NCBI GenBank assembly: GCA_028753945.1
Contig: JAPNXP010000011.1
Span: 2,418,001-2,482,000 of the forward strand
Direction: 5' to 3'
Origin: Hexactinellida sp. DTS-2022
Lineage: Eukaryota > Porifera > Hexactinellida
Length of the DNA: 64,000 nucleotides
Positions within the stretch are counted from its first letter, which is position 1. The number at the start of each line of letters is the position of its first letter. Made by a program: the position numbers and the translations under genes. The notes under the pieces were generated by a model. The model was not told the DNA's origin and ran no database searches. It saw only the letters and a list, made by a program, of their open reading frames with translations. Positions 45,141 to 55,797 of this stretch are shown piece after piece.

Positions 45141-46636
45141 CCGAGAAAACGAAGACTAGTTGAGGAGAAATTTGACGTTACTCCAGCAACCCTTTATATC
45201 GAAGAATTGATATTTCTAAACCCACACATATGACTACAATATCTGAACAGCAATTTGTAATTGCATCTAGTAAGTTTGATATTTCGAGTGTTGATTTTAT
45301 TGTAGATCAAATGTTATATGAACATACGACCCAGTATGAAACTGGTTGCTGTGCTTCCAATTTCAGGGACTCAGCAAGAGGGTTACCCCCCTGATGAGTC
45401 CATGAAATTGGTTGGCTTACCATTTTTCAAGGAATAATTATGTAAGTTGATTAATACAAGTCTACTTGGCCCAATCAACGGGGTCGAGTTAACAAGCTCG
45501 ATTTTCGGGTTTAATTAAATAATCGAAGTAAGAAATACTACTTAACTTTTAATTTTAGGAGAACATAAAGAAGAAGAAAGTACTGAGATATGTTCACAAG
45601 GAGAGCTGATATTAAATATTCCAATACTAGACCAATATGTACATATTCTATCCGACAAACAGAAGGTCTGGCGTTTGCAGGATTGTTCTGTATATTTATG
45701 TCAGATTTTGATGTCACTAATGGTTTTATAAGTAAACAAGTTCACTGAATTTCTGTGATTTGTTTAATTACTTTATTTTCCTATGTTAGGTGAAGTATTG
45801 TTAACGAAGAAGAGGATTTTGATTGAAACAAGTTTGGAGATATGTTTATCTTGTCACCTAAATTCATGCTTACATTATCAAGCATATAACATATGGTTAG
45901 AGTTCCAAAGTTTGGCTTTAGCAGAATCCAAATCACACGCAGACAGTACCTATTTTACAATAGATGCTAATACAATCTTTCTCATTAGGAATGGATATCA
46001 TTGATTTTATATGAAAGAAAGATAGAAAGTGATATTGCGATAACTGTAGCGGAATGTGCAAGCAAAAGTCAACTTTACAGAAGAGTATTTCTGAATACAT
46101 AGATCAGATACCAATACTCTCGAAGGTTCTTGATTATTCAACAATATCTACTTGAGCAATTCCATTTAAACTAAGTAAGAGCTTAGCAAATATTTATAAT
46201 GAACAGCTTACACAAGGAATCATGCTACCCATAAATCTCAATTCGGATATTTCTTTTTGCGAGCAAGGCCATAAATATAGTGATAAAAATTTAGTTGCAG
46301 CAAAGAAGGGAATCATTGTTTACACAGAAAATAATATACTTGACTTAAAAGAACATCATGTTTGTATAATTTATGTTGTTTTTACCTTTCCGATATTCAG
46401 ACTTAATTCCTGCTGTAGTGCTGCACTTGATGTCATTTTGTAGTTCATCGTGTTATTCCCCTCTGGATTTAAAGATAGTCGACCCCAAATACAAGTAAGT
46501 ATGTAAATTCTAATGCAATTACACGCACGCATTATTACATTGCATTTCATCGGTTGTTTAAACTTGTTTTCCCTTTATAATTTCAAAACGCATCGCAAGA
46601 AGTAAGTAAATCTAGTGCATTAGCAATATATTCACA
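45141..46636. other. AT-rich stretch with worn coding-like pieces
   Basis: Short open pieces (for example 45783-46004 and 46222-46443) have plausible composition but no domain I can name, and they are in different frames. Possibly one decayed gene. Confidence 0.3.
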
Positions 46637-46638
46637 TA

Positions 46639-46907
46639 CAGTAGAAGCTCGCAAACCGGGGCACTCGCAAACTGGTGCACCTCCCAAACCCGGGCAGTTA
46701 CTTACGAATTTGGTTTTGTCCTATATAAATTTCCCTCTCGAACCGGGGCAAAGCTCGCAAACCGGGGCACTCTTTTTCATTGATTTGTTACTTTGTTTTC
46801 ATATTTTTATTTTTAGCTTTGTAGATAAGCTAGCAAAACGGAGCACTCCCCAATGTGGGCAATTTTTCAGAAACGCCAAGGTGCCCCCGGTTTGCGAGCT
46901 TCCACTA
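46639..46907. mobile_element. Pogo-like MITE, 269 bp, GCAAACCGGGGCAC iterons
   Basis: TA at 46637-46638 and 46908-46909. Left CAGTAGAAGCTCGCAAACCG, right TAGTGGAAGCTCGCAAACCG (reverse complement). The iteron occurs about five times. Confidence 0.85.
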
Positions 46908-47239
46908 TATCATTAAATCCAGGCCCATTCTTCCACATATTTCACTTGTTGGGGTCTCAATTTGGTCGTTTGACCTTTGGACAGTAATTTTTGGTTTTCC
47001 AAGAACTGTATCATCGTTCTGCCCTTAATTTCAGCTTAAGTTTATAACATTTGAGTAGTGACTAATTATGTATTAATAATGTATATTAACATTAGATTTA
47101 ACAGTAAATTTAGTAAATTCGGCCATCTCAGTGAAATGCTTGCTTCAGCTGGCTTGGAATTCACGTTTGCATTATATTATATTTTTTCTCCATAGACTGA
47201 GAGACTCCCATAGATTTTGCACAAATTTTCCCCAGAGCA

Positions 47240-47340
47240 CTAAATGCATTAATTATTATCCGCTTAGAACGATTATCCGGATATAACGAAGGGATTTACA
47301 GGTCCCAAGCACTTCGTTATAACGAGAGTTCCCTTGTATC
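47240..47340. repeat. Pogo-like MITE end fragment
   Basis: 'attatccggatataacgaag' and 'cttcgttataacgagagttc' resemble the interior and right end of the same class; terminal CTG/TA is not preserved. Confidence 0.4.
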
Positions 47341-47613
47341 TAGCATCTACTGACTAACTAGCTACTGTACTTCTAATGGCTACGAAAATGGTTGAGAAAA
47401 CCACTTTGAAAAGTTCTGATATTATTACCGATGTTGCTACCAATGAGATTAAGAAGTTAGCTAACAAGATTGATGGTAGGTTACAAGACATCGACGTCAA
47501 CCTTTGTATCCTAAAAAATATACGACATAATTAAATGCAGGTTGTACATCAATTTATACAGCAAGAGACTATCTAGTTAAGACTCTTAAGATACTCTTTT
47601 CTCTCCCAAGGAA

Positions 47614-48063
47614 AGTTTCTTGAGTAAATATGAACTGGATGGGATTCATTTGCTAGCTGAACCTAATAAGTGATATTATGATGCACTATGTGAAATACGA
47701 GACCTAATTATACGGTGTACTAAACTCAACGCAGAGCAATACTTATTAGATAAACAAATCTATGAATTTAGCGACAATATTAAATTATTTAAAATTGTAG
47801 CAGGAGATAAATCCAACACCAAACAAATAACACTATTTCCTAATTTGTATGTACTTGTAAAAGCAATTTCCGACTTTGTAAACGAAGTTGTGAAGAAAGT
47901 TGCAAATATGTTGAGGAGAAAAAGGTTCGACAGGCGAAAAGCATTAAAGGTATTTCTTCAGTTCCGAAAAAGATATTCCATTAATTCCATTAAAGAAAGT
48001 TTACACACACTTTGCCAGATAATCGAAACAAACTATTGGGGATCCCCAAACTATTCTTTATGA
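47614..48063 (+). pseudogene. Unrecognised coding remnant
   Basis: A 150-codon frame broken by one TGA (47671): SFLSKYELDGIHLLAEPNK, stop, YYDALCEIRDLIIRCTKLNA, ... DFVNEVVKKVANMLRRKRFD, RRKALKVFLQFRKRY, ending NYWGSPNYSL. Alpha-helical, basic. A separate short frame starts at 47376 (MATKMVEKTTLKSSDII). No family recognised; the single stop suggests a recent or partly spliced gene. Confidence 0.4.
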
Positions 48064-49498
48064 TAGCTCTTAACGGGTATAGAAGCTTATTAGTATCATT
48101 AATAATATATTATATTATATACCTTCTTATGAGAACTACATAGCTGCATAGGAACGTTTGAATTAGCAAAGACTGAACCAGAAAATAATGGGAAATCAGA
48201 TGAACAGATATCTCTAAGGGATGGAGCTTATTGCTTTCAACAAATTGTTGACAAATGCAACTTAAGGCTCGTTTAAAAATTATCGTTTAAAATTACTTCT
48301 GAGTGTATATAAGTAGAAAATCTTCAGCGGTAAGCTCGCATTATTTCTTTGGACCCCCCTTTTTTCGACATTTCTGGATCCGCTAGTGCTGGATGTATCA
48401 AATTGAATTGAATTGAAGCAATCTAATTGTGGTCTTTGAGTTTGTGGACATTAATATTAAAGGGTATGTAATGTTTGGTTTCCAATCATTATCAAAGATA
48501 ATTATTATCGTCTACTCTTTTATGCCGTAAACTAGACTACAATGTATGCCGCCCCTAAATAGTGCCGCCCGGGGTCACAAAATCAGGTGACACTATAACT
48601 CAATTATTAAATTTGTCACGTGCTTAGGTGAAACTTGGGTGAAAGCTCTCTGTAGGCAGGCGCTCTACCGACAGAAGTATAATGACTAAGGCAACTCGTT
48701 CTCTTGTTCCACGTCCAATCGCAATCAGGAGCTGATAACACAGTTGATATCATTCACTACAGGTATATTCATTCCACAAAAGACTAGATAGCATATCAGT
48801 TCATCTATTTATAGTTTATTTAATCTATTTCCATTGTTTTGTTTCCACTCTTTTCACCTAACAGCCGTTTTCAATCACTTCAGATTATCATTTATTTGCC
48901 ACAAATTTCCTTGATATTGTGACTAACCGCCACCTAGGAGAATTACTCGTTAACTAGAACGAACTATTTATCGCACATTATACCGCGCGCGTGTCACTCT
49001 TACCACTACCCAAGAGCGATTTACTTTCGCACATACAACAATCGACTTATTCTAACTCATCTTAACAGGGCCGGCGAAAGCGATTAGGCCGCTCAGGCCA
49101 TGGCCTGACCGCTCTTACGTTACTACTTAGACCCATGGCTTGACCACTCTTACGTTACTACTTACTACTTAGACCACTTTATGACCTTCCGCCGGCCAAG
49201 CTTAAGTTCGACTTAATCTCACTAGTACCGAAAAGCGATCCATCCTCACTCATACCAAAGAAAGACTCACTCAAATTTAGACAATTTTTAGTTTCAATCC
49301 AGGGAAATTGTTACCAGTCTTGTTATATTTATGAGGTATCAATAACATTGGGCGGATAAGATGATAAGCAATTAATCTATTTTGCATAGCCTACCCATTT
49401 TCTTATTCAATTTTTCGATTTATTTATGTGATAATATGATCAGTGGGAATGAATTTGTGCCGTTTTTTCTGTGCACGACTGAAATGTTTACGATAATA
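48064..49498. other. Intergenic, few signals
   Basis: 49069-49200 carries 'cagggccggcgaaagcg' and 'cttccgccggcc' with two direct units of 'gaccnctcttacgttacta', perhaps a small hAT-like MITE without clear duplication. Otherwise nothing. Confidence 0.35.
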
Positions 49499-49588
49499 CA
49501 GCAGAACTTGATTAATCCGACACTCATTGTGAGATTTAGTGTCAAATTAGCAAATTGTCGGATTATAGACGTTTTATTGTACAAGCTT

Positions 49589-49870
49589 AGCAACCATGAT
49601 TTGAGAATGGTATTTCAGCCACAAATTAATGCTTTACGATACTATCAACTTAGCAACCATAATTTGAGAATGGTATTTCAGCCACAAATTAACGCTTTAC
49701 GATACTATCAACTTAGCAACCATGAAGTGAGAATGGTATTTCAACCACAAATTAACGCTTTACGATACTATCAACTTAGCAACCATGAAGTGAGAATGGT
49801 ATTTCAACCACAAATTAACGCTTTACGATACTATCAACTTAGCAACCATGATGTGAGAATGGTATTTCAA
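49589..49870 (+). repeat. Tandem repeat, 63 bp unit, about 4.5 copies
   Basis: Unit starts agcaaccatgatttgagaat; starts at 49589, 49652, 49715, 49778 and 49841. 63 is divisible by three, so the array stays open in one frame (21-residue unit LSNH.LRMVFQPQINALRYY) and fuses to the CDC27-like segment. Very uniform, so recent. Confidence 0.9.
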
Positions 49871-50190
49871 CTGCTATCAACAGCAGTAGCTGCGTTATCT
49901 GCAGCAGACTGGCTAAGGTCAGACACTCTCAACAGATCATATGTGGCTCCTAGAGCAAGCCAGCGACTAGACATCAAGAACCCAATCCCGCTATACCATA
50001 AGGCTATTATAATGTTTGACCTCAACAGACCGAAGGAGGCGCTCGACTTCCTATTTGAGCTGGTTAAGATAGCGCCCAGCTAGGTTCTGGTGCATGGCGT
50101 CGGGTAAGGCGTACGAGAAGCTGGGGAAGAAGTATAAAGCTAGGCTTAAGTACACCTGGGCACTGTCTATTGACCCGGACACGTACTGAA
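49871..50190 (+). pseudogene. CDC27/APC3-like TPR fragment
   Basis: Reads DIKNPIPLYHKAIIMFDLNR and PKEALDFLFELVKIAP to a stop at 50081, then in another frame GKAYEKLGKKYKARLKYTWA and LSIDPDTY. This matches the last TPR motifs of CDC27 ('NPl..fhkA..l...ryeeAL.eLe.Lk...P', 'iGKvYkkLg....Al..fswAldldPk'), a scaffold subunit of the anaphase-promoting complex. Only the C-terminal end is present, with one frameshift. No intron is visible, so retro-copied or captured. Confidence 0.7.
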
Positions 50191-50257
50191 TGCGGAATCC
50201 TGCCTCTTAATTCGATTTTAGAGATTCCTGATTAAAATAATAATTCTTAATATGTAC

Positions 50258-50412
50258 CAGGGTTTTTTTTTAAGGTTGAGACCTTGGTGTAACTCAGCGG
50301 GGCCTTGGTGTAATTCAAAACTGCAGCGGCCGCGGCTGACCCGAATCATGGTGTAACTCCAAAAAATATTGGGTCAAATTTACACCAAGATCGGCCTTAA
50401 AAAAAACCCTGC
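50258..50412. mobile_element. Palindromic MITE, about 155 bp
   Basis: 'agggttttttttttaagg' left, 'ccttaaaaaaaaccct' right, with 'ttggtgtaactc' repeated inside. No clear duplication. Confidence 0.65.
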
Positions 50413-50694
50413 AAGTTAATACGTATATCACTTCTTCCTCTCTCCTATTAGTTATAGCGAGTCTTGCTGATCCTAATTTAGATATATAAAATTTAGACAT
50501 ATAAAAAATGGTCTCTATATTCCACTGTGTTATTTTAACCGAACTGTTCGGAATCTTCGGATAGTCGAGTTTTACTGTAGTTTAATATTGAGTGACATTG
50601 TAAGAACTATTCCTATTTTTAGCATTTATAGTAATAGGATTCACATTAGCAACATTTGTAAGAGGTTACTTATCTGTAAAATTATATTTACAAA

Positions 50695-50765
50695 ATGTCC
50701 ATTTAACCAATTATAAGAACATTTTCTTCTACTCCCGACGATGTTCTTATAACCGGTTTCCACTT
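50695..50765. repeat. Pogo-like palindromic end
   Basis: 'aattataagaacat' and 'atgttcttataaccgg' form a palindrome ending 'ggtttccac', like the TIR style of this class, right before the Mutator-like ORF. Confidence 0.45.
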
Positions 50766-50777
50766 ATTAGATACAAA

Positions 50778-52979
50778 ATGTCAAGCGACTCGAGCGAGTC
50801 AACCCGCGACAATATTCTATCTGACATTCAGGATATTTCTGACCAAGAATTTTCCCTCCATACAAGCGACTCATCGATTATCCCATCAACACCTGGGATC
50901 TCAGGAACCTTATTCAATTTAGACATTGCTTCTCCTGGTAGTGACTGTTTGCGTAGTGTGAGTCGTCCTCACAAGCGAATATACGTTTCCATAAAGAAAA
51001 AAACGCAGTGCCATAAATTTCCGCGTATTGGTTATAGCTCTAGATTTAAAGTACCCATAGATACAACTCCAAAATCAGTGAAGTTCATCACTTCTCAGGG
51101 CGTTTCCAATATTATTGCTTCTAAACCGTCTGGTCACCGGATTCTAGATGTTGGCATTCTTGCAGATGTTCTCGCTACCCTGCGTTGCAACGAATGTAAC
51201 GATAGACTAAGTCTCTTCGAGGAAGAATGGAATCATGGGTGGCAAACATTCTTTCGAGTAAAATGCCAACGATGCCATTTACAGGTTGCAAATTTCCCAT
51301 CTTCACGCCCCCTTGACAAACCTATCCACCAAACATGTGTAAATGTCAAGCACCCTCGTCAAGATATGAACGAGGTTACAATGAGGTCAATATTGGCTAC
51401 TCATTCTACCGGTATCTCATGGCTTGATCTTCACAAGCTAGCTATAGCATTCGAAATGCCACCACCACTGCAAACCATGCCATCTTGCTACCTCACCCGT
51501 CTTGAGACTGTCACCACGAGTGCAGTGAAAGTGTCCATGCTGGCGGCTGCCGAACATCTCCACAAGCTTGTTCCAGAATGTTCTCCCGAGCCTAATGCTG
51601 TCAATGTTACAGTAAGCTTCGACAGCTCTTGGAAAACCAGGGGATTTTATTCCAACATGGGTTTCGGTTCGGCCATATCTACAACAACAAAAAAAGTACT
51701 CGACTACGAGATTCTTAGTCGCCTTTGTGAAAAGTGCTCCATTTGGACTGAAGAAAGGCAGAAAAACAAATCAGCGGAATATGATAAATGGTTAGAGCTC
51801 CATAAGCCCAACTGTAACAAGAACTTCAGTGGTTCTTCTCAAGCAATGGAGCCGGAAGCTGCCGAGAGGATCTGGAGTCGCAGCTTGGAAAAGAACCGCT
51901 TGGCCTATTCAGTGTTTGTTGGAGATGGAGACTCAAAGTCCTTCCAGCACGTGACCGCACTCAACCCTTACCCTCTAGTTAAAGTCAGAAAAGAAGAATG
52001 CTTGACGCACGTGGCTAAACGTCTAAAGAAAACTTTGAAAAAAATAAAAAAATCAACAAAGTCGACGACATATATACAGCACAAATTACCCGAGTGGAAA
52101 GCGGACTACATTGCAGCAAACTATTCCACTGTAATTCTGCAAAACCGGGGGACAACACCTGATCTGCTGTCAAGTGCTCTATATGTTCTTCTCGAACACG
52201 CAGCAGGAAATCATTCCAGCTGTCCTACCGGAGAGGACACTTGGTGTCGTTGGAATAAACCTTCCGGCTCTGCGACACCAGCTGCCTTAACTACCTTCAC
52301 ACCACTCGACATCCAGAAGGTACGAGAAGTATTCAACTCATTTGCCACGTCGGACTTCTGTAGCCATCTTACACTCGGTCTAACTCAGAATTCGAATGAG
52401 TCCCTGCACAATATGATATGGTGTCTGTGTCCCAAGAATAAGTACGTGTCTCCTCAGTCCATCAGAATTAGCACTGCCATCGCTGTTCTTAATTTCAATG
52501 AGGAAGAACTGTCATTCTTCGGGATTATGTGCGATCTTGGATTGTTTCCATCTCGACAGGGTTACCAGGCTATAATCAACCGAGTTCACAAATTGCAATA
52601 CTCCCGCGATTCAAAAACTAAATCTAATTTTCAAAGAAGAAGGAGAAGAATGAAACTAGTAAAGCTACACAGGGAGAAGGCCCTTTTGAAATCAGAAGGC
52701 GGTGGCAGTTATAAAAAAGGGAGCTTTGGTTCGGAAAGTATCCAAGGAAAGAGTCTTAGACAATCCCGAGGTCGGGGAAGAGGACGAGGTCGGGGACGGG
52801 GACGGGGACGAGGTAGCCTGGCTATAAGAGTGGTCACAGGTGTTAAGAGGAAGCACGACACGACTTCAGCCTCAAACGATAGTAGTTCAATGAGTCGACA
52901 ACCGCTTGCGCTATTTGTCACCAGAGAGAACCTGAAACAGTGGCACTGTTCAGCTTGGACAAATGGTAGAGCAGTATAA
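50778..52979 (+). CDS. Mutator-like transposase, intact 733 aa
   Basis: Uninterrupted from ATG to TAA. Residues 1-60 are Ser/Asp-rich. A zinc ribbon-like CNEC...CQRC pattern (137/140 and 163/166) comes next. The catalytic part has NVTVSFDSSWKTRGF (Asp 282), GSAISTTTKKVLDYEIL, CEKC, HKPNCNKNFSGSSQAMEPEA, VFVGDGDSKSF (Asp 383/385), KEECLTHVAKRL and NSNESLHNMIW (Glu 541), the signature of the animal 'Mutator-like transposase' domain. Residues 616-632 are basic; 664-680 is an Arg-Gly tract (RGRG repeats). It is GC-richer than its surroundings. No TIR or duplication was identified, so either a recently active element or a tamed host gene. It converges on the PARP exon, stop to stop about 310 bp. 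Confidence 0.88.
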   Translation: MSSDSSESTRDNILSDIQDISDQEFSLHTSDSSIIPSTPGISGTLFNLDIASPGSDCLRSVSRPHKRIYVSIKKKTQCHKFPRIGYSSRFKVPIDTTPKSVKFITSQGVSNIIASKPSGHRILDVGILADVLATLRCNECNDRLSLFEEEWNHGWQTFFRVKCQRCHLQVANFPSSRPLDKPIHQTCVNVKHPRQDMNEVTMRSILATHSTGISWLDLHKLAIAFEMPPPLQTMPSCYLTRLETVTTSAVKVSMLAAAEHLHKLVPECSPEPNAVNVTVSFDSSWKTRGFYSNMGFGSAISTTTKKVLDYEILSRLCEKCSIWTEERQKNKSAEYDKWLELHKPNCNKNFSGSSQAMEPEAAERIWSRSLEKNRLAYSVFVGDGDSKSFQHVTALNPYPLVKVRKEECLTHVAKRLKKTLKKIKKSTKSTTYIQHKLPEWKADYIAANYSTVILQNRGTTPDLLSSALYVLLEHAAGNHSSCPTGEDTWCRWNKPSGSATPAALTTFTPLDIQKVREVFNSFATSDFCSHLTLGLTQNSNESLHNMIWCLCPKNKYVSPQSIRISTAIAVLNFNEEELSFFGIMCDLGLFPSRQGYQAIINRVHKLQYSRDSKTKSNFQRRRRRMKLVKLHREKALLKSEGGGSYKKGSFGSESIQGKSLRQSRGRGRGRGRGRGRGRGSLAIRVVTGVKRKHDTTSASNDSSSMSRQPLALFVTRENLKQWHCSAWTNGRAV

Positions 52980-53069
52980 AACTGGGAGTCTGGGAAACTA
53001 GAATGGATCTAGAATAGGACAAAGACAAATAAATAAGCTGATTGATGTAAACACAAATTAGTAACATAC

Positions 53070-53216
53070 CTGATATTCGATTGAGAATCCAGCAGGACAG
53101 AGGTGAATGTGGGAACCGTTGAGAAGCGAATCTAAACATTCGCCCCTAAGGAGGAGTCCTTAACGACTCCTGCTCCAGTCACCCACATCCAGCCAGAACT
53201 GTCAAAAGGAAGGCCT
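53070..53216 (-). other. Possible 3' untranslated exon of the PARP gene
   Basis: On the minus strand, between an acceptor-like TTTACGTGCAG (ends 53217) and a donor ATATCAG|GTATGT (53069). All frames close soon. The PARP exon itself ends CTTAG|GTAAGC right at its stop, so splicing into this block is possible. Confidence 0.35.
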
Positions 53217-53291
53217 GCACGTAAACTAGAAACAGAATCGAGATAAATCCAAGTAAACGTATGATAGCGCAAATAAAATAGCATGGCTTAC

Positions 53292-53905
53292 CTAAGCGTA
53301 AGTGATCAGGTAAGTTGGGTTGACACGCTCGTTGGTGTACATTACATACAGTCCACCACCAGACGGATGCCAACCATACACCGTGTCGTACCTCTCTAAT
53401 ATAAAACGCGCATGATGTTCGGGTACAAGTGGAGGCATTAGAAGAGTTTTATCAGGTTCCATAGTTACTACGTTACCGGCAATGATTTGAAAAACTAGAA
53501 TCTGTCGGAAGTTACTTCGTGGAACCAGATAACTGTACTCGTTGGACAGTGTGATATTCTCAGCGAAGTAATTTCCTCTGCCCCACAGCCCATCTCGTGA
53601 ATATCGGAAATCAAGCCCCTCCAAACAACTGTAGATCTGCTCAGGAACAACGTTGGTCGTTCCATGATATACTGTTTTCTCGTTAGCAGGCTTCTCCAAT
53701 GCATGGAATCGAGCAAGACACTGTTGATACTTCAACCACAAGTATTTATTCTGAATTCGCACAACTTTGAGAGCATTGTAACGCGAGGATCTGAAGGGAA
53801 AAGTAGCTTGCTCCCACTCCTCAGAACCCGGCACCACCTCGTCCAGTATAAGCCATTCCTCATTGTTGTGCGCAACCCAATGAGAGGGCATCGTTATCTC
53901 GACAT
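53292..53905 (-). CDS. PARP catalytic-domain exon (mono-ADP-ribosyltransferase type)
   Basis: Starts after the acceptor GTCATTTCCAG (53906) with a split codon, then VEITMPSHWVAHNNEEW. From the in-frame Met: VVRIQNKYLWLKYQQ (45-57), VYHGTTNVVPEQIYSCLEGLDF with His 76, GLWGRGNYFAEN with Tyr 109, ILVFQIIAGNVV, and NPTYLITYA before the stop. The His and Tyr of the H-Y-E triad are present. The position of the polymerase Glu is Thr 193, so mono-ADP-ribosylation or no activity is expected, as in PARP10/14-like proteins. Open throughout and unlike TE sequence. Upstream exons were not found; they may lie beyond 54 kb. Confidence 0.85.
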
Positions 53906-53939
53906 CTGGAAATGACTAAACGAAAGAAAGAAAATAGAA

Positions 53940-54235
53940 AATTACAGCTGTGACGACTGAACTATTCATATATAGTACAAATATACAAACATATACTATA
54001 TAGTACATAGTATATAGTAGCTACGTGCAGTTCGGTCTCGGTCGGATTGCGGCGGATCACACCATGACAAAGGTCGCTTTCCCGACCTATGTATGCTTGT
54101 CTTGTGTCAGGAAGTACACAACACAAGTAACGGATAAAAATGGGAAGAGGTATGCCCAAATATGTGATTTTATGACCATTTTGTCGAGGAAAACAAGAGA
54201 TCGTTGTTAGCGTGTAAAATTACCCCCTTTAGGCC
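53940..54235. other. Probable intron or flank of the PARP gene
   Basis: A 'tatagta' rich patch, then about 180 bp of balanced composition (54025-54210) with ORFs on both strands, neither recognised. Confidence 0.3.
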
Positions 54236-54410
54236 AGGCCTGGGGTTATATGAATATGTAATAGTAATTGTATTAGTAACGATTACATTTTAGAAGTAAT
54301 AGTAATAGTAATAAGTTATAGTGTTTCAAATACGATGTAATAGTAATAGTAATAGTAATAGAACCTATTGTAATAGGAATTATCTACTACAATTCTATAA
54401 TTTCGGACTG
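54236..54410. repeat. hAT-like end, TAGTAATAG iterons
   Basis: 'caggcctggggttatatg' followed by many 'tagtaatag' units. The partner end was not found. Confidence 0.45.
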
Positions 54411-55088
54411 GCTCATTTGATTTTCGTGAAGAAATAGGAAGTTGTTAAAATAAAATTAAGGCAAGATGATTATCGTTTTGAATTTGTCACTTTATTGAAA
54501 TTAGTTGTTTTATTGAAATTAGTTGTTTGTTTGTGTGGGATAATCAATTAAAATAATAAACTTCAGACATTCTGAATCATAGCAAAGTCTTAGTAAATGT
54601 CTAGTAATTTTGTATAGTAATATTAATTTAGGACACGCACATACAGACGCATTTTTTAAAATGCAATTAACTTGTTAATTGTATTTTCATGGTTTTATTC
54701 TCAACCTCAACCAACTTTCAATTCACACGTCTATGGAATTCGTATTAGTTCCGAATTACGCCAAATGGTATTCAATTAAGACGAGCAAACAAGAAACATT
54801 AGTCGTTCTAAAACATTAAATTCCTACATTGACAGTCGTCAAGCAATTTTCCAAGTTCTACATTAAACTAAACGTACTGCTATTATTAGAATACAAGGTG
54901 ATGAATTATATACGTATAATCATCATGTGACTAGATTCAATATGAACTTAATTGTATTTTCATTGTTTGTATTCTCAAATCTCACCAAAATTCTATTCAC
55001 ACGTCTATGGAATTTGTATTGGGTCCGAATTATGACGAGTTAGTCGTTCTAAAATCTTAACTTAGTCAAAAGTACAAATATATTATTT
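54411..55088. other. AT-rich stretch with a direct repeat
   Basis: Two blocks (54665-54850, 54945-55065) share 'cattaattgtattttcat...acacgtctatggaatt...gtcgttctaaaa', so a diverged direct duplication of about 280 bp spacing. No gene. Confidence 0.45.
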
Positions 55089-55193
55089 GGTAGACCGTCT
55101 ATAAATTCTGTAGACCACCTGCCGTCTATGGGTAATACTAAATTATGTGTAAGAAAACCTGGTCTATTTCTAGACGGTCTACATAGAAGTTAT
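55089..55193. mobile_element. Small MITE (TAGACGGTCTATA), copy 1
   Basis: 'gtagaccgtctataaatt' on the left, 'ctagacggtctacat' on the right. Second copy 55385-55544, third 63553-63655. Confidence 0.65.
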
Positions 55194-55384
55194 TTCATAT
55201 TAAAAAGTCCCGCGGATGATAAAGGATATAAATAGAAACATCCACATTTCACTTTCAATTGAAATTCAAATGACTTTCTACTTTCACATCTGGGCAATGA
55301 ATGATATCATGTCATATATATTATCAAAATTTCGGACAATTTTTGTAAGATTTCAGGGTAATATTTATGAGCATCCTTATATGT

Positions 55385-55544
55385 AGACGGTCTATTTCTA
55401 GACGGTCTATAAAAGCCCATACAAATAAGCCAAAAATTTGAAGACCGTCTATAAATTATGTAGACCACTTGCCCTGCTTTTTATGGGTAATACTAATGTA
55501 TATGCAAGAAAACCTGGTCTAGAAATAGACTGTCTACATATATG
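55385..55544. mobile_element. Small MITE (TAGACGGTCTATA), copy 2
   Basis: Same motifs as 55089-55193, with an extra leading 'tagacggtctatttctagac' unit. Confidence 0.65.
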
Positions 55545-55648
55545 ATATCTTAATATTTATATTTTGTTCATAGAAAAAATAAAACGCACTAAAATCACAA
55601 ATATACACAAACTTATATATAGATACGTATAAGCACTATTGGAAGAAA

Positions 55649-55797
55649 TCTATATATTAAAAGCGGAATTGTTGTGTGTAATTGTTTGTTTGTTTGTTTG
55701 TTTGTTTGTCCAGAATTAATAGGAAAGACTACGAGTCCTAGAAAGCTGAAAATTGGCATGTCGCGAAGCGACCAAGACCGAAGGACTCTAGGGCTCG
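55649..55797 (+). mobile_element. Helitron-like family B, 149 bp copy
   Basis: Starts TCTATATATTAAAAGCGG after A and ends CGAAGCGACC... GGGCTCG before T. Includes a GTTT microsatellite and 'gtccagaattaataggaaag'. Very short, so an internal deletion derivative with both ends. Confidence 0.65.

Larger units (their letters stand above)
49499..50577. mobile_element. Pogo-ended element carrying a CDC27 fragment
   Basis: TA at 49497-49498 and 50578-50579. Left CAGCAGAACTTGATTAATCC, right CAGTAAAACTCGACTATCCG (reverse complement). Between them lie a 63 bp tandem array, a CDC27-like fragment and a palindromic MITE (50258-50412). The ends are only partly alike, so the pairing is an inference. Confidence 0.5.

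Noticed and set aside
49382-50083. 233-codon ORF as a real repeat protein gene
   Set aside because: It starts outside any gene signal, the 63 bp array is a recent tandem expansion, and the end is a CDC27 fragment that frameshifts.
54025-54210. Small plus-strand gene beside PARP
   Set aside because: No start context, splice support or recognised motif; ORFs are open on both strands by chance.
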